64,000 bases of DNA from Limnovirga soli (GCF_013106755.1 NZ_WHPF01000002.1:248001-312000); one strand, 5' to 3'. Positions 44,929 to 54,235 are shown, counted from the first letter of the stretch. Translations and numbers: made by a program. The notes: generated by a model not told the origin, from the letters alone.

Positions 44929-45555
44929 TTAATTACACTGTGCCAACATATCTTCCGCTTGTTTTTGACCCCAGCTTGGGTATAATGGTTTTACTTGTGC
45001 AGCTTTAAATAATTCCACCGCTTTGGCAAATAGTGGTTTGGCCTTTTCTTTACCACCACCAAATTGTTCAGGAGTATTAAAAACGCTCATGCCTTGTAGG
45101 TAATATAATCTTGGGTTGGTGGGATCAAGCTTTATACCTTTTTCAAGGGCTGCACCTGCTTCCATACCATATGTTTGCCAGCGGCTTTGCGGGTCTACCA
45201 TCATTTGTTGGGTGGCAGCCATATTGCGTAATGTGCTTATTTCGCTGTTGGGTTCAATTGCTTCTGCTTTATCGCATAATTCTTTTACTTTATCGCCATT
45301 TGCATCCTTATCTATAGATTGATCCATCCATCCAAGATTGGTTAATGCAAGCCCGGCATAATAATAGGGCAACCATTGTGTTTTTTCTGCTTCGCCTATT
45401 CTTTCAAAAGCTGCAGATACGGCTTTTAGTTCGGCAGTAGTTTTGGCTGCGCCTAATTGGGTTAATGTTTTTTCCATGGCACCTGCAAACTTGTCGCTTT
45501 GTGCTTGTACAGCGATGGTACAAAAAATGGCTGCGGATAGTAGTAACTTTTTCAT
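44929..45555 (-). CDS. Exported TPR-like protein
   Basis: 208 residues from the ATG at 45555 (MKKLLLSAAIFCTIAVQAQ signal peptide); the frame continues upstream without a better start. The rest is helical with tetratricopeptide-like pairs (LPYYYAGLALTNLGWMDQSI, PRLYYLQGMSVFNTPEQFGG). Periplasmic, probably a protein-binding scaffold. It lies between a TonB receptor and a DUF2306-like gene on the same strand. Confidence 0.78.
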   Translation of the reverse strand: MKKLLLSAAIFCTIAVQAQSDKFAGAMEKTLTQLGAAKTTAELKAVSAAFERIGEAEKTQWLPYYYAGLALTNLGWMDQSIDKDANGDKVKELCDKAEAIEPNSEISTLRNMAATQQMMVDPQSRWQTYGMEAGAALEKGIKLDPTNPRLYYLQGMSVFNTPEQFGGGKEKAKPLFAKAVELFKAAQVKPLYPSWGQKQAEDMLAQCN

Positions 45556-45617
45556 TGTTATTTTTTGTTTTATGGTTTGTTTTAAATTTTTACATTTTTG
45601 TTGCCTTATTTGTTGCC

Positions 45618-45670
45618 GTACAAGTGCGCGACGCAAGTAAAGCCAGATTACTGTTTACTGCTGGGCCAAT
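45618..45670 (-). repeat. Single repeat arm, type 1, inverted
   Basis: Core GTACAAGTGCGCGACGCAAG (45618-45637), TAAAGCC and outer box CTGGGCCAATA. The outer end nearly touches the TonB receptor stop at 45672. Confidence 0.82.
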
Positions 45671-45671
45671 A

Positions 45672-47918
45672 CTATAAATTATTATTAATAGCATCCTGCG
45701 TTCTGTCAACACCCCAGCTAAGAAATACACCTATAAAATAAAACCTCTTGGCCGGTGGTGTTACCGCTTCTTTTATTAACCCGTTATAAGAATAATTATA
45801 CCCATACACCTGGTTGCTGCCCAATACATTGGTAACACTGGCCACCAGTACCCAAAATGTTTTGGCATTGGTTTTACCTATACTGGGCACATAGTTCATA
45901 CTAAAGCCCAGGTTATGATAATCTTTGGTTTGGCCTTTATCTGCAACGGTATATTTACCGCTGTTGTTATTGTATTGAAAGTTATAGTATGGCCTTCCTG
46001 TGGCGTAGTTATAGGTTAAATTAAACCCGGTTTTGATGTCCACAAAAAATCGTTTCATTACAAATGATGCTGTGTGTTTGGCTGCAAAATTGGGCGTTAA
46101 CTCATTAGGAAAATTGAGATAATCTCTTTTGGTATCGAGGTAGGAATAACTAATCCAGTAATCAAAGTTTTTGATACTCTTTTTATCTCTCCAAAACAGC
46201 TCAATACCCTTTGCATAACCAAAACCATTGTTGTTATAATTAAACAAGCCATTATTAATAGGTATGGATTTTACCAAATCATTGTACTCTTTATAAAATG
46301 CTTCTATTCTAAAAATTCTATCCGTTACAGTTCTTTGGTAGTTTACTATATAATGAGTGGCTTTTGTATAACCCAGATTGGTGGTAAAAAACAGTTGCGT
46401 ATTCTCGGGCTTTTGGTAAAATTCACCGTAAGCGGCTGAAACCTGTGCCCCTTTACCAACTTTATAAGCCAGGGATAAACGAGGTGCCAGATTTAATTTA
46501 TTAATAATAGAGGAATGTTCGAAACGGCCACCAACTTTAGCTGCAAGTGCATTGGTGATGAATATATCTGTTTCGGCAAATACTGCCTGATAATTATCTT
46601 TTAACTGAATGGGTGTACCGCTATTATAGGTACTGGTATTTACGGCATACCAGTATTCACTACCAAAACGTACAGTGGAGATTCCAAATAATTTTTTCTC
46701 AAAAACAGCCCTGATTTGCGATAAATCCTGTCGACTGCCTAAGGTAAAGTTTTTTGTATTGTAGGGATAATCTGCTATAAACTGTTGCACATTATCTGCG
46801 TTTTGTAATTGCTGACTAATATCATCCTTATTAGTGCTATAACTTAAGCCCAGGTTCATTTTCCAGCCTTTGCCCAGGTTTTCTCTCCAGCTTAAATTAT
46901 TGTACCAGTTAAGGTTGTGTAATGCAAAAGCATCTTTAAGAGAAAGACTATCAATATCAGGTCTTCTTAAACCCAGATCGCTGTAAGTAAATGTGGTATA
47001 ATATTTTATAATACCACCACCCTTTGTTTTAAAACGCAGATTTGCATCGGCATTATGAAACACAGGAATTTTAAAATAATCCGGTCTTTGCTTAACAATA
47101 TTAAAATAGGTTGACAGGTTTACATATGTATAATTAAACCCGAAAGAAGACTTTTTATCTTTTGCCAGTTCCTGAAATCCAGCACCCAATATAATAGGTG
47201 AAATAGATGCGTTAACGGCAGTTTTCTCAGGTAAATCAATAGACTCTAATATTAAGGCAGAAGACAAAGCCTGCCCATATAAAGCAGAATAGCCACCTGT
47301 ACTAAAAACAGTACCCTTAAATAAAAGCGGAGAAAAGCGGCCACGGGAGGCAATATCTGGTGTACTGCTAAAAAAGGCATTATTTACCAAAGTGCCATCA
47401 ATAAACTGTTTGGTTTCGTAACCGGCACCACCACGTACAAAAAGACCTTCCTGCTCTCCTATTTGTTGGGCACCGGGCAGGGTTTTAACTGCCGATGTGA
47501 TATCCGCATTGGCACCGCCAACCGTTAACACATCCATAGAACTTAGTACAGTGGCTGCTCTTTTATTATCTCCGGCGGCAAAAGCTCCAGCCATTACTGT
47601 TACGGCTTTTAGTTCATCTAACTGTTCTTTTAATTCAGCTTCAATAACAATGGGTAACTTATCCAACACAATTGTTTTCTCAAATCCTTTATACCCCACA
47701 TTGGTAATTGTAAGCAAAAAAGATCCCTTTTCTGTGGTAACAAAAGAAAAATTGCCCAATGAATCTGCAATAGCGCCATCATAAGAATCCTTTAAACTAA
47801 TGGCCGCACCAATCAAGGGTCTGCCCCTGCCATCTTTTACTTTACCCGAAATGGTAACCTGGGCAAAAGAACTAATGGTGAAGAAAAATAGGGTAAAAAA
47901 TATAGCGAACTGATTCAT
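45672..47918 (-). CDS. TonB-dependent outer-membrane receptor with N-terminal carboxypeptidase-regulatory domain
   Basis: 748 residues from the ATG at 47918 (MNQFAIFFTLFFFTISSFAQ signal). Domains: CarboxypepD_reg-like (about 21-105, VTISGKVKDGRGRPLIGAAISLKD), plug (about 115-225, ADITSAVKTLPGAQQIGEQEGLFVRGG), and a 22-strand barrel to the C-terminus. It takes up a large or chelated substrate across the outer membrane using TonB. No SusD partner gene is adjacent, so a glycan role is not supported; siderophore, vitamin or peptide transport is possible. Confidence 0.9.
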   Translation of the reverse strand: MNQFAIFFTLFFFTISSFAQVTISGKVKDGRGRPLIGAAISLKDSYDGAIADSLGNFSFVTTEKGSFLLTITNVGYKGFEKTIVLDKLPIVIEAELKEQLDELKAVTVMAGAFAAGDNKRAATVLSSMDVLTVGGANADITSAVKTLPGAQQIGEQEGLFVRGGAGYETKQFIDGTLVNNAFFSSTPDIASRGRFSPLLFKGTVFSTGGYSALYGQALSSALILESIDLPEKTAVNASISPIILGAGFQELAKDKKSSFGFNYTYVNLSTYFNIVKQRPDYFKIPVFHNADANLRFKTKGGGIIKYYTTFTYSDLGLRRPDIDSLSLKDAFALHNLNWYNNLSWRENLGKGWKMNLGLSYSTNKDDISQQLQNADNVQQFIADYPYNTKNFTLGSRQDLSQIRAVFEKKLFGISTVRFGSEYWYAVNTSTYNSGTPIQLKDNYQAVFAETDIFITNALAAKVGGRFEHSSIINKLNLAPRLSLAYKVGKGAQVSAAYGEFYQKPENTQLFFTTNLGYTKATHYIVNYQRTVTDRIFRIEAFYKEYNDLVKSIPINNGLFNYNNNGFGYAKGIELFWRDKKSIKNFDYWISYSYLDTKRDYLNFPNELTPNFAAKHTASFVMKRFFVDIKTGFNLTYNYATGRPYYNFQYNNNSGKYTVADKGQTKDYHNLGFSMNYVPSIGKTNAKTFWVLVASVTNVLGSNQVYGYNYSYNGLIKEAVTPPAKRFYFIGVFLSWGVDRTQDAINNNL

Positions 47919-48439
47919 TGTTATAATTTGATAGATCAAAAATAAAGTAGTTTATAATATAAACCAAATTATTTATCAAACAAAATATAGAGTTTTTTTG
48001 TGGGTCGGCTTATGATACAAACTGCATCTTCTCTTGCCACGCTCGGTTCATCGTTCCTCTTTCATGGCAACAAAAGAAACTATCAAAGAAAATTTACTTA
48101 AAACAAAAGATGAAAGATCCTAGATATACAATTTATACATGACAACAAAATCTATAATAATACTACAAGACTAGTAAAATAAAATCGCCAACTTGCTGAA
48201 GTAATTTGAATAAAACTTAAAAAAAGATGCTAAATATTACAACAGTTAAGATTAAATTGTAGTAATTTTAAAAAGCAGGTTAGCTTAAACAAAGCAAGCT
48301 GTATCAAATTAAAAATCAATATTCCGTAACCCAAAAACAAACCAATATTCTTCATGACAACTTACCTGAAAAGCTAATTACTTTTTTTCAGTTTCATTAA
48401 TAATCATCGTATCCTAATCATAAAACTAAATTCACCATT
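47919..48439. other. 521-base divergent region before the polysaccharide trio
   Basis: It contains a type 2 arm at 47993-48071 (core 48033-48069, T-run plus GGGTCGGC as outer box). The remaining roughly 370 bases before the nitroreductase-like gene are very AT-rich, with no supported frame; this is the likely promoter and leader of the trio. Confidence 0.65.
47993..48071 (+). repeat. Single repeat arm, type 2, with outer box
   Basis: T-run and GTGGGTCGGC, then a 20-base spacer, then CTCTTGCCACGCTCGGTTC ... CTTTCATGGCA. Only the arm in E29 and this one keep both the type 2 core and a clear outer box. Confidence 0.78.
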
Positions 48440-49492
48440 ATGTCATTATATGATATAAAAATATACGTACAGAACAATATTCTGTTACCTATAGTAAGAA
48501 AACACCGCAAACTCGCCGACCTCTATTACTTTCTTTTCTCCAGTGATTTCTCAAGAGAGCACCAAAAAGTATTAAACGGCAAATACATGCATTTGCAGGC
48601 CATTAAGGAAGGAGCACCTAATGCTTTTAATTTACGCAGACAGGTACACCGTTTGGAAAAAGGCCTTATTATGAAAAACAGAAGGGATGTATTTGCCCTT
48701 GACTATATTCTAAGCGTAGCTACAACCTACAAAGTCCTATCCGGTGAAAAAGGAACAAATAAAGATGTAGATGATGGACTTTTAAGCTGGGCAGCCAATG
48801 TGCTACAAAAATATTTTAGCGTGGTAAAAGAAGTACCAGTCGTAAAACAGGCTAAAGAAGTTTTCCAATCAACCCAACACCAGATAAAGTTTGAAGCATC
48901 TCCGGTAAATTTTGTTCCTTATAAACGCTCAGCGGCTGTAAAAAGCAATATTACCTATGATGATTTTATGCAACTGGCTATTCAAAGACGTTCGGTAAGA
49001 TGGTATCAGGATAAAGCCGTACCAAAAGAACTTATTGAAAAAGCTTGTGCCATTGCCACCCTTTCTCCCAGTGCCTGTAACAGACAACCATTTGAATTCA
49101 GAATATTTGATCAGGAAGACTTAAAGAATAAAGTAGGTGCCATACCCATGGGCATCAGGGCTAATTATAAAAACATTCCGGTATTTGCTGTTGTAGTAGG
49201 TCGTTTAAGTGCTTATTTAAGCGAAAGAGACCGCCATGTAATTTATATTGATGGTGGCCTGGCTTCTATGAGTTTAATGTTTGCATTGGAAACATTAGGA
49301 CTTAGCTCTGTGCCAATCAACTGGCCTGATATTGAATTTATAGAACAACAAATGGAAAAAATTATTCCATTATCAGAAGATGAAAGACCAATGATGTTAA
49401 TAGGTATAGGCTATGCTGATCCAGATGGAGGTATCCCCTATTCACAGAAAAAAACACCAGACCAATTACTCATCTTCAACTCCGGAAATTGA
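48440..49492 (+). CDS. Nitroreductase-like protein of a surface-polysaccharide cluster
   Basis: 350 residues. The C-terminal part (about 175-345) is a nitroreductase/FMN-binding fold: RRSVRWYQDKAVPKELIEKACAIATLSPSACNRQPFEFRIF and GLASMSLMFALETLGLSSVPIN. The N-terminal about 170 residues (YDIKIYVQNNILLPIVRKHRKLADLYYF, NLRRQVHRLEKGLIMKNRRDVF) are extra to normal nitroreductases. Such proteins occur with flippase and pyruvyl transferase genes, and its stop overlaps the flippase start, so a role in glycan tailoring is likely but not proven. Confidence 0.83.
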   Translation: MSLYDIKIYVQNNILLPIVRKHRKLADLYYFLFSSDFSREHQKVLNGKYMHLQAIKEGAPNAFNLRRQVHRLEKGLIMKNRRDVFALDYILSVATTYKVLSGEKGTNKDVDDGLLSWAANVLQKYFSVVKEVPVVKQAKEVFQSTQHQIKFEASPVNFVPYKRSAAVKSNITYDDFMQLAIQRRSVRWYQDKAVPKELIEKACAIATLSPSACNRQPFEFRIFDQEDLKNKVGAIPMGIRANYKNIPVFAVVVGRLSAYLSERDRHVIYIDGGLASMSLMFALETLGLSSVPINWPDIEFIEQQMEKIIPLSEDERPMMLIGIGYADPDGGIPYSQKKTPDQLLIFNSGN

Positions 49493-51009
49493 TACAGTCA
49501 CCCACTATATCAGTAATTCACGATAAATGGTTTAACCGCAATCATGGTGAAACTGATTTACGCAAAAAATCCATATCCGGCGGTATCAACACTGTTGGTG
49601 CACAGATAGTTTCTTTTGTATTAAACATCGGCTCTACCGTACTATTGGCAAGGTTGTTATTACCAGAAGATTATGGTATAGTAGCCATGGTAACTTCATT
49701 CACCGGCTTTGTACTTATTTTTAAGGATCTTGGTCTGGCCCAAGCCATAATACAAAAGGAACATATTAATCAGAAAGAAGTAAGTATGGTATTCTGGTTA
49801 AATTTTTCCATTAGCATTGTATTGGGTTTAATTGTATTAGGGCTTGGTCCTTTGCTTGTTTCTTTTTACAAAGAACCCAGGCTTTTATCTATCACATTTG
49901 TTTATGCGGCTATAGCATTGTTTGGTGGCGCTTCTACACAACACTCTGCCCTGTTAAACCGCCAAATGAAGTTTAAAGAACTGGCAACCATTACAGTTAT
50001 TGCATCATTCATTAGCATAGTAATGGGCTTGTTGCTGGCATATTTAAACTTTGGTTATTGGGCAATAGTTTCCATAAACCTTATCAGTGCTTTTGTTCAG
50101 GCAATTTTATTATGGGTTTATTGCGACTGGAGGCCCAGTTTTATTAAGATGGATAAAGGCATAAAAGAATATGTAAATTTTGGTGCAGGTGTTACGGGCT
50201 TTAATATGATGAATTATTTTTCCAGGAACCTGGATAATATCCTTATTGGTAAATATATTGGCGCTCAGGCCCTGGGCTTGTACAACAAGGCATACCAGTT
50301 ACTGATGTTACCTATAAGCCAGCTAAGAGATCCTTTAAATGCAGTAGGTACACCTGCAATGAGTTCGCTGTTTAATCAGCCTGAAAAATATAGAAAATAT
50401 TACCGCGAATATTTATTCCTCTTGTCCTTTTTCTCTTTGCCGGTAGTAGTATTTCTTTTTGTATGCTCACAACCAATTATTCTGGTATTACTTGGCCCTA
50501 ACTGGACAAGCGCCTCTTCCATATTTCAATTACTGGCTATTACAGCGCTTATTCAGCCTATTGCCAGTACAAGGGGTATGATATTAATCTCTTCAGGCCA
50601 GTCCAAAAGGTATTTTATGTGGGGACTTTGGAATACAGTGAGCACAGTAATTGCATTCTTTGTTGGTGTTCAATGGGGTATTTCTGGTATAGCCATCGCT
50701 TATGCAATATCCAATTATTCCATACTGGTTCCATCCTTATTCTATTGCTTTAAAAATACACCCATACAGGTTAGCGATTTCTTTACTACCTCTGTGCCTT
50801 CCTTTTCTTTTGCAGTAGTAGGTGGTGTGGCAGCCTATTTTTCATCTGTGTATTTGAAAGATTATAACCCATTAATACAAATTATTATTCCGTTCTTCCT
50901 ATTTGCAGTTTTATATCTTGCAGGCTGGATGCTTTTTCCTTCTACAAGAAAACAATTGAAAAGTGTGGTAGACCTTGCCAAAACAATACTTAATAAAAAG
51001 AAAAAATAG
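49489..51009 (+). CDS. Lipopolysaccharide/oligosaccharide flippase (Wzx/MVF-type)
   Basis: 506 residues with about 12-14 membrane segments and the polysaccharide-exporter pattern: SGGINTVGAQIVSFVLNIGSTVLLARLLLPEDYGIVAMV, GLAQAIIQKEHINQKEVSMVFWLN, and ISGIAIAYAISNYSILVPSLFY. It would flip lipid-linked oligosaccharide repeat units across the inner membrane. The only plausible start is TTG 49489, which overlaps the TGA of the preceding gene (TTGA), giving translational coupling. No polymerase (Wzy) or glycosyltransferase gene is beside it. Confidence 0.87.
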   Translation: MIQSPTISVIHDKWFNRNHGETDLRKKSISGGINTVGAQIVSFVLNIGSTVLLARLLLPEDYGIVAMVTSFTGFVLIFKDLGLAQAIIQKEHINQKEVSMVFWLNFSISIVLGLIVLGLGPLLVSFYKEPRLLSITFVYAAIALFGGASTQHSALLNRQMKFKELATITVIASFISIVMGLLLAYLNFGYWAIVSINLISAFVQAILLWVYCDWRPSFIKMDKGIKEYVNFGAGVTGFNMMNYFSRNLDNILIGKYIGAQALGLYNKAYQLLMLPISQLRDPLNAVGTPAMSSLFNQPEKYRKYYREYLFLLSFFSLPVVVFLFVCSQPIILVLLGPNWTSASSIFQLLAITALIQPIASTRGMILISSGQSKRYFMWGLWNTVSTVIAFFVGVQWGISGIAIAYAISNYSILVPSLFYCFKNTPIQVSDFFTTSVPSFSFAVVGGVAAYFSSVYLKDYNPLIQIIIPFFLFAVLYLAGWMLFPSTRKQLKSVVDLAKTILNKKKK

Positions 51010-51052
51010 TTAAACCAATTCACCTCTATCCTAACAACACAATTTACACGTC

Positions 51053-52288
51053 ATGCAACAATCATCTTATTTACTCGTAGGTGGCAACTTCATCAACAAA
51101 GGCGCTGAAGCAATGCTAAAAACTGTAAGGTTTAAAATTCTGGAAAGGCATCCTAACGCCCAGGTATATTGTATTTGTCATCCTGAAGAAAGAGAAATTG
51201 CTACACGTCAGGGCTTTATTCCCATTACCGACACAACACCACCTACAGTTAAAAAGGTAAAAAATCTGGCTGATAAAGTGATCAATAAACTTAAAACAAC
51301 TTTAGGTGGGGCATCCAAACCATATGCCGACTATAGCCCCATGGGCGATATTGAAAAAATTCAAAATCTGGTAGCAGCTGTTGACGTAAGCGGATTTGCG
51401 TATGGCGACAAGCGTGGCTATATACAGCCATTGGAAACTATTAAGATTATTCATTTCTGTAAAAAGAATAATGCCAAATATATATTTATGCCTCAGGCAT
51501 GGGGCGATTTTAAAGAACCAAAAGTGGCAGCCAATTGCAGAAGCATGATTAAAAGTGCTGATGCCTATTTTACACGAGATGATGTTTCCCGCAAATTTGT
51601 TGCTAACCTTTTACAACAAAAACTAGAAGATATTCCATTAGCCTGCGACATAGCTTTCCACTTCCCTATTCCAGCAATAAGTGGTAAAGAAATTCTGGCC
51701 CGCAATGGCATTCAGCTTAATCCTGACAGGCTAACCGTTAGCATCTCCCCTAACATGCGTATTTACGAACGTATGAAAGGCACAGGTGCCAATAACGAAT
51801 ATGTGCAGGCATTTTGCACCATCATAAAAGAATTGGGTAAACGATTTGAAATTTTGCTGGTACCCAACGAAATAAGACCTGGTGGCGGAGATAATAAAGA
51901 CGATCAGTTTTTAAGTAAAACCATCTATCAGGCAGTAGAAGATAAAACCAATTGTCATTTCTTTGAGGGTTATTATTCTGCAGAAGAAATTAAAGCCATT
52001 ATTAAAGAAACCGATTTGCTTATTGCCTCCCGTTTTCATAGCCTGGTGTTTGCTCTAAGTCTTGGCATTCCATGTATGGCTATAAGTTGGTCGCACAAAT
52101 ACAGGGAATTGTTTAAACTATTTAACCTGCAGGACTTTGTGTTGGAGGATAAAGGCTCTAATACCGATAGTATTTTGCAAACTTTTGAAAAGCTGTATGA
52201 ACAAAGAGAAAGTATTGCCGCTAATATTAGTGAAACATTGCCCAAACTAAAAGAGTCTAATAAGCACGTTTTTAATTTGCTTGACTAA
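51053..52288 (+). CDS. Polysaccharide pyruvyl transferase family protein
   Basis: 411 residues in the WcaK/CsaB family. N-terminal LLVGGNFINKGAEAMLKTVRFKI, middle FMPQAWGDFKEP, and C-terminal ASRFHSLVFALSLGIPCMAISWSHKYRELF with the family's R-x-H motif. It would put pyruvate ketals on a surface glycan. It is the third gene of the trio, 43 bases after the flippase, with a terminator behind. The trio looks like a small tailoring and export unit. Confidence 0.88.
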   Translation: MQQSSYLLVGGNFINKGAEAMLKTVRFKILERHPNAQVYCICHPEEREIATRQGFIPITDTTPPTVKKVKNLADKVINKLKTTLGGASKPYADYSPMGDIEKIQNLVAAVDVSGFAYGDKRGYIQPLETIKIIHFCKKNNAKYIFMPQAWGDFKEPKVAANCRSMIKSADAYFTRDDVSRKFVANLLQQKLEDIPLACDIAFHFPIPAISGKEILARNGIQLNPDRLTVSISPNMRIYERMKGTGANNEYVQAFCTIIKELGKRFEILLVPNEIRPGGGDNKDDQFLSKTIYQAVEDKTNCHFFEGYYSAEEIKAIIKETDLLIASRFHSLVFALSLGIPCMAISWSHKYRELFKLFNLQDFVLEDKGSNTDSILQTFEKLYEQRESIAANISETLPKLKESNKHVFNLLD

Positions 52289-52310
52289 ATATAATTGTAT
52301 TCATGTTTAA

Positions 52311-52346
52311 GAAGGATTTCACCTCAAGGTCGAAATCCTTTTTTTA
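52311..52346 (+). terminator. Rho-independent terminator of the polysaccharide trio
   Basis: Stem AAGGATTTC / GAAATCCTT with an 11-base loop and T7, 23 bases after the stop. Confidence 0.87.
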
Positions 52347-52374
52347 TGTATCACCCGTAAAAATGTACAACCAA

Positions 52375-52590
52375 TATTTATTATACCGGCACCATAACAA
52401 GCATTAAGCTTTACTTGCCATAGTTTACCCCGATTATTTCGGGGCTCGGTTCTGGGTTTCTCATATATAGCATCATGCAATTTGCTATACTTATTTTATG
52501 GTTTACAAGTATTGCTGCCATTAATTGTTGCAGTACAAGTGTGCGACGCAAGAATGCCTCATAGATAATCTTTAGTTGGGCTCAAAAAAA
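52375..52590. repeat. Two-armed dispersed element E52 (type 2 arm with inserted hairpin plus type 1 arm)
   Basis: Left arm: CTTGCCA at 52413-52419, then an insert with CCCCGA / TCGGGG hairpin (52428-52444), then CTCGGTTC and a diverged remainder. Right arm: core GTACAAGTGTGCGACGCAAG at 52533-52552 and outer box TTGGGCTCAAAA, ending 3 bases from the stop of the convergent HEAT-like gene. Confidence 0.82.
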
Positions 52591-52593
52591 CAT

Positions 52594-53118
52594 TTAAACT
52601 TTAGGCAATTGCTTTAATATTTTTTTACCACGGCTTCTAAAGGCAGGTGTTTCATTTTCAAAACGTTCTTCAATTATCAGCCTTAGTTCACGGCTAATTT
52701 CCGGGTAAAATTTTGTAAGGTTGTACAGGTTGGTTAAGGCAAATGCTTTAATGGCAGCGGGTGTATCGTGAGCTTCTACCAACGCAAAACAGGCATTCAT
52801 TAAATCGCCATGCAGGTTTTCAGGTATGTTCATATCTTCCAGCACACGCACACTATTTCTTATTACAGCCGCATGCACCTGACTATTGGTAAGTTGTGCA
52901 ACCAATTGTGGCAGGTAAGGTTCTATCATTAAAGAATTGCGCTTGGCAGCCCAGCAAACAGCCCATGCAGCCCGTTGAGATAAGCGATAATTATTGGCCA
53001 GAAAGCATTGCATTAGCTGTTTAAAATTTGCTTTGCTGGTACAGGCATATTCTGCAACCAATATGGCTTTGGCACGACTCTGCGTTTTATCCTCCAGTAA
53101 AGCATGTTTAATATTCAT
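52594..53118 (-). CDS. HEAT-repeat-like protein, unknown function
   Basis: 174 residues, almost all helical pairs of HEAT type (WAVCWAAKRNSLMIEPYLPQLVAQL, VHAAVIRNSVRVLEDMNIPENLHGDLMNACFALV, IKAFALTNLYNLTKFYPEISRELRLIIEERF). A protein-binding scaffold in the cytoplasm; partner unknown. It follows the DUF952 gene on the same strand with a 21-base gap and is probably co-transcribed. Confidence 0.75.
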   Translation of the reverse strand: MNIKHALLEDKTQSRAKAILVAEYACTSKANFKQLMQCFLANNYRLSQRAAWAVCWAAKRNSLMIEPYLPQLVAQLTNSQVHAAVIRNSVRVLEDMNIPENLHGDLMNACFALVEAHDTPAAIKAFALTNLYNLTKFYPEISRELRLIIEERFENETPAFRSRGKKILKQLPKV

Positions 53119-53139
53119 ATGCCTGTTTTAAAAGAGATG

Positions 53140-53445
53140 CTATATTTCTGCAATAGCCAACACAGATTCTATATTAATGGCCCCATAAATATGCGGAAAG
53201 GTTTCGTTTAAAGATGAAGAAAACTCGTATTGTATGGGTGCAAGAATTTTATCGGCGTCAATAGATAAGGCCAGCAATTGCTTTTTACCGTTAAAATAAC
53301 GTACCAACACACCTGGCACTTGCTCTTGTGTACAGCAATGTATAAATCCTTCCTTATCAAGTGATGCCGCTTTGTAAATGCCATCGGCTAATGCAATAGT
53401 CCATTCCTCTTTGGTAGTAATGTGGTAGATGATGTTTTTAGGCAT
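53140..53445 (-). CDS. DUF952 family protein
   Basis: 101 residues matching the compact DUF952 fold: IYHITTKEEWTIALADGIYKAASLDKEGFIHCCTQEQVPGVLVRYF, and HIYGAINIESVLAI at the end. The family resembles RNA 2'-phosphotransferase/ADP-ribosyl-type folds; its biochemical role is not established. It lies between a GNAT acetyltransferase and the HEAT-like gene, all on the minus strand. Confidence 0.85.
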   Translation of the reverse strand: MPKNIIYHITTKEEWTIALADGIYKAASLDKEGFIHCCTQEQVPGVLVRYFNGKKQLLALSIDADKILAPIQYEFSSSLNETFPHIYGAINIESVLAIAEI

Positions 53446-53545
53446 AGAACAAATTGAATGATGTTAAATATTTACCCATTGCAAAATACATAAATGAAGC
53501 AATAGCCATTCAAATTTTTATATCCAGGTTAAATTCAATTGCTAA

Positions 53546-54085
53546 TCATAAAGTCAAATACATGTCAATATTTTCTTTATCATCGTACCAAAAATTTGCC
53601 ACAGGTATAAAATGATGCTTTTTATAAAAATGCACCGCCCTGCTATTGGTAGCCTGCACCCCACCCCATAAAATCATGTACTTTTTACCTTCTTTTGATA
53701 CAAAGTTTTTAATAAAATTAAACATAGTTGTACCAAGACCTGCATTTTGCCAGACATCTGCTACGGATGGCGCATAAGTGCATGCTAGAGCCTCGTCCAG
53801 ATAAATACCATTAGCAACATACCGCATACGCTCACCTTCCTGCATACCTTGTTTAATAAGCATATAAGCCACAATATTTTGTTCATTGTCCAGCGCTATA
53901 AACCTGAGTATATCATTAGATAGGCTTGAGCAAATAGTATCAATCGTTATTTTATCAAATGCATGTGGGCCAAAGCGGGATTTACTTTCGGCGGACAGAT
54001 GTGTAAGGTAACTGTATAAGGCTGCGGCATCATCTTTTTCCAAAAGCCTTATTACTACACTTGTATTGTTGTTTGTATCATTCAT
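53546..54085 (-). CDS. GNAT family acetyltransferase
   Basis: 179 residues with the GNAT fold: VVIRLLEKDDAAALYSYLTHLSAESKSRFGPHAF, an acetyl-CoA binding stretch around DVWQNAGLGTTMFNFIKNFV (QxxGxG/A-type), and NSRAVHFYKKHHFIPV. Transfers an acetyl group to an amine; substrate unknown. A cytoplasmic protein, upstream of DUF952 with a 100-base gap. Confidence 0.87.
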   Translation of the reverse strand: MNDTNNNTSVVIRLLEKDDAAALYSYLTHLSAESKSRFGPHAFDKITIDTICSSLSNDILRFIALDNEQNIVAYMLIKQGMQEGERMRYVANGIYLDEALACTYAPSVADVWQNAGLGTTMFNFIKNFVSKEGKKYMILWGGVQATNSRAVHFYKKHHFIPVANFWYDDKENIDMYLTL

Positions 54086-54235
54086 ATAGCAGGAGGTATA
54101 AATGTTGAGGTATAAATATAAATTACCTGGCCAATAAATTAAAAATACTAGTAAGGTTGATAAACTTAATCACTTTAACCATGATAATTTTTGTAAGGCT
54201 TTGATTGGTTGTGCGTATTGGATATAAAAATAAAA

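Larger units (their letters stand above)
52289..52593. other. Convergent spacer with terminator and element E52
   Basis: It holds the terminator at 52311-52346, then E52 (52375-52590). Essentially no unassigned sequence remains. Confidence 0.75.

Noticed and set aside
45672-47918. TonB receptor as SusC of a polysaccharide utilisation locus
   Set aside because: No SusD-like gene or glycoside hydrolase adjoins it, and at 748 residues it is shorter than usual SusC proteins.
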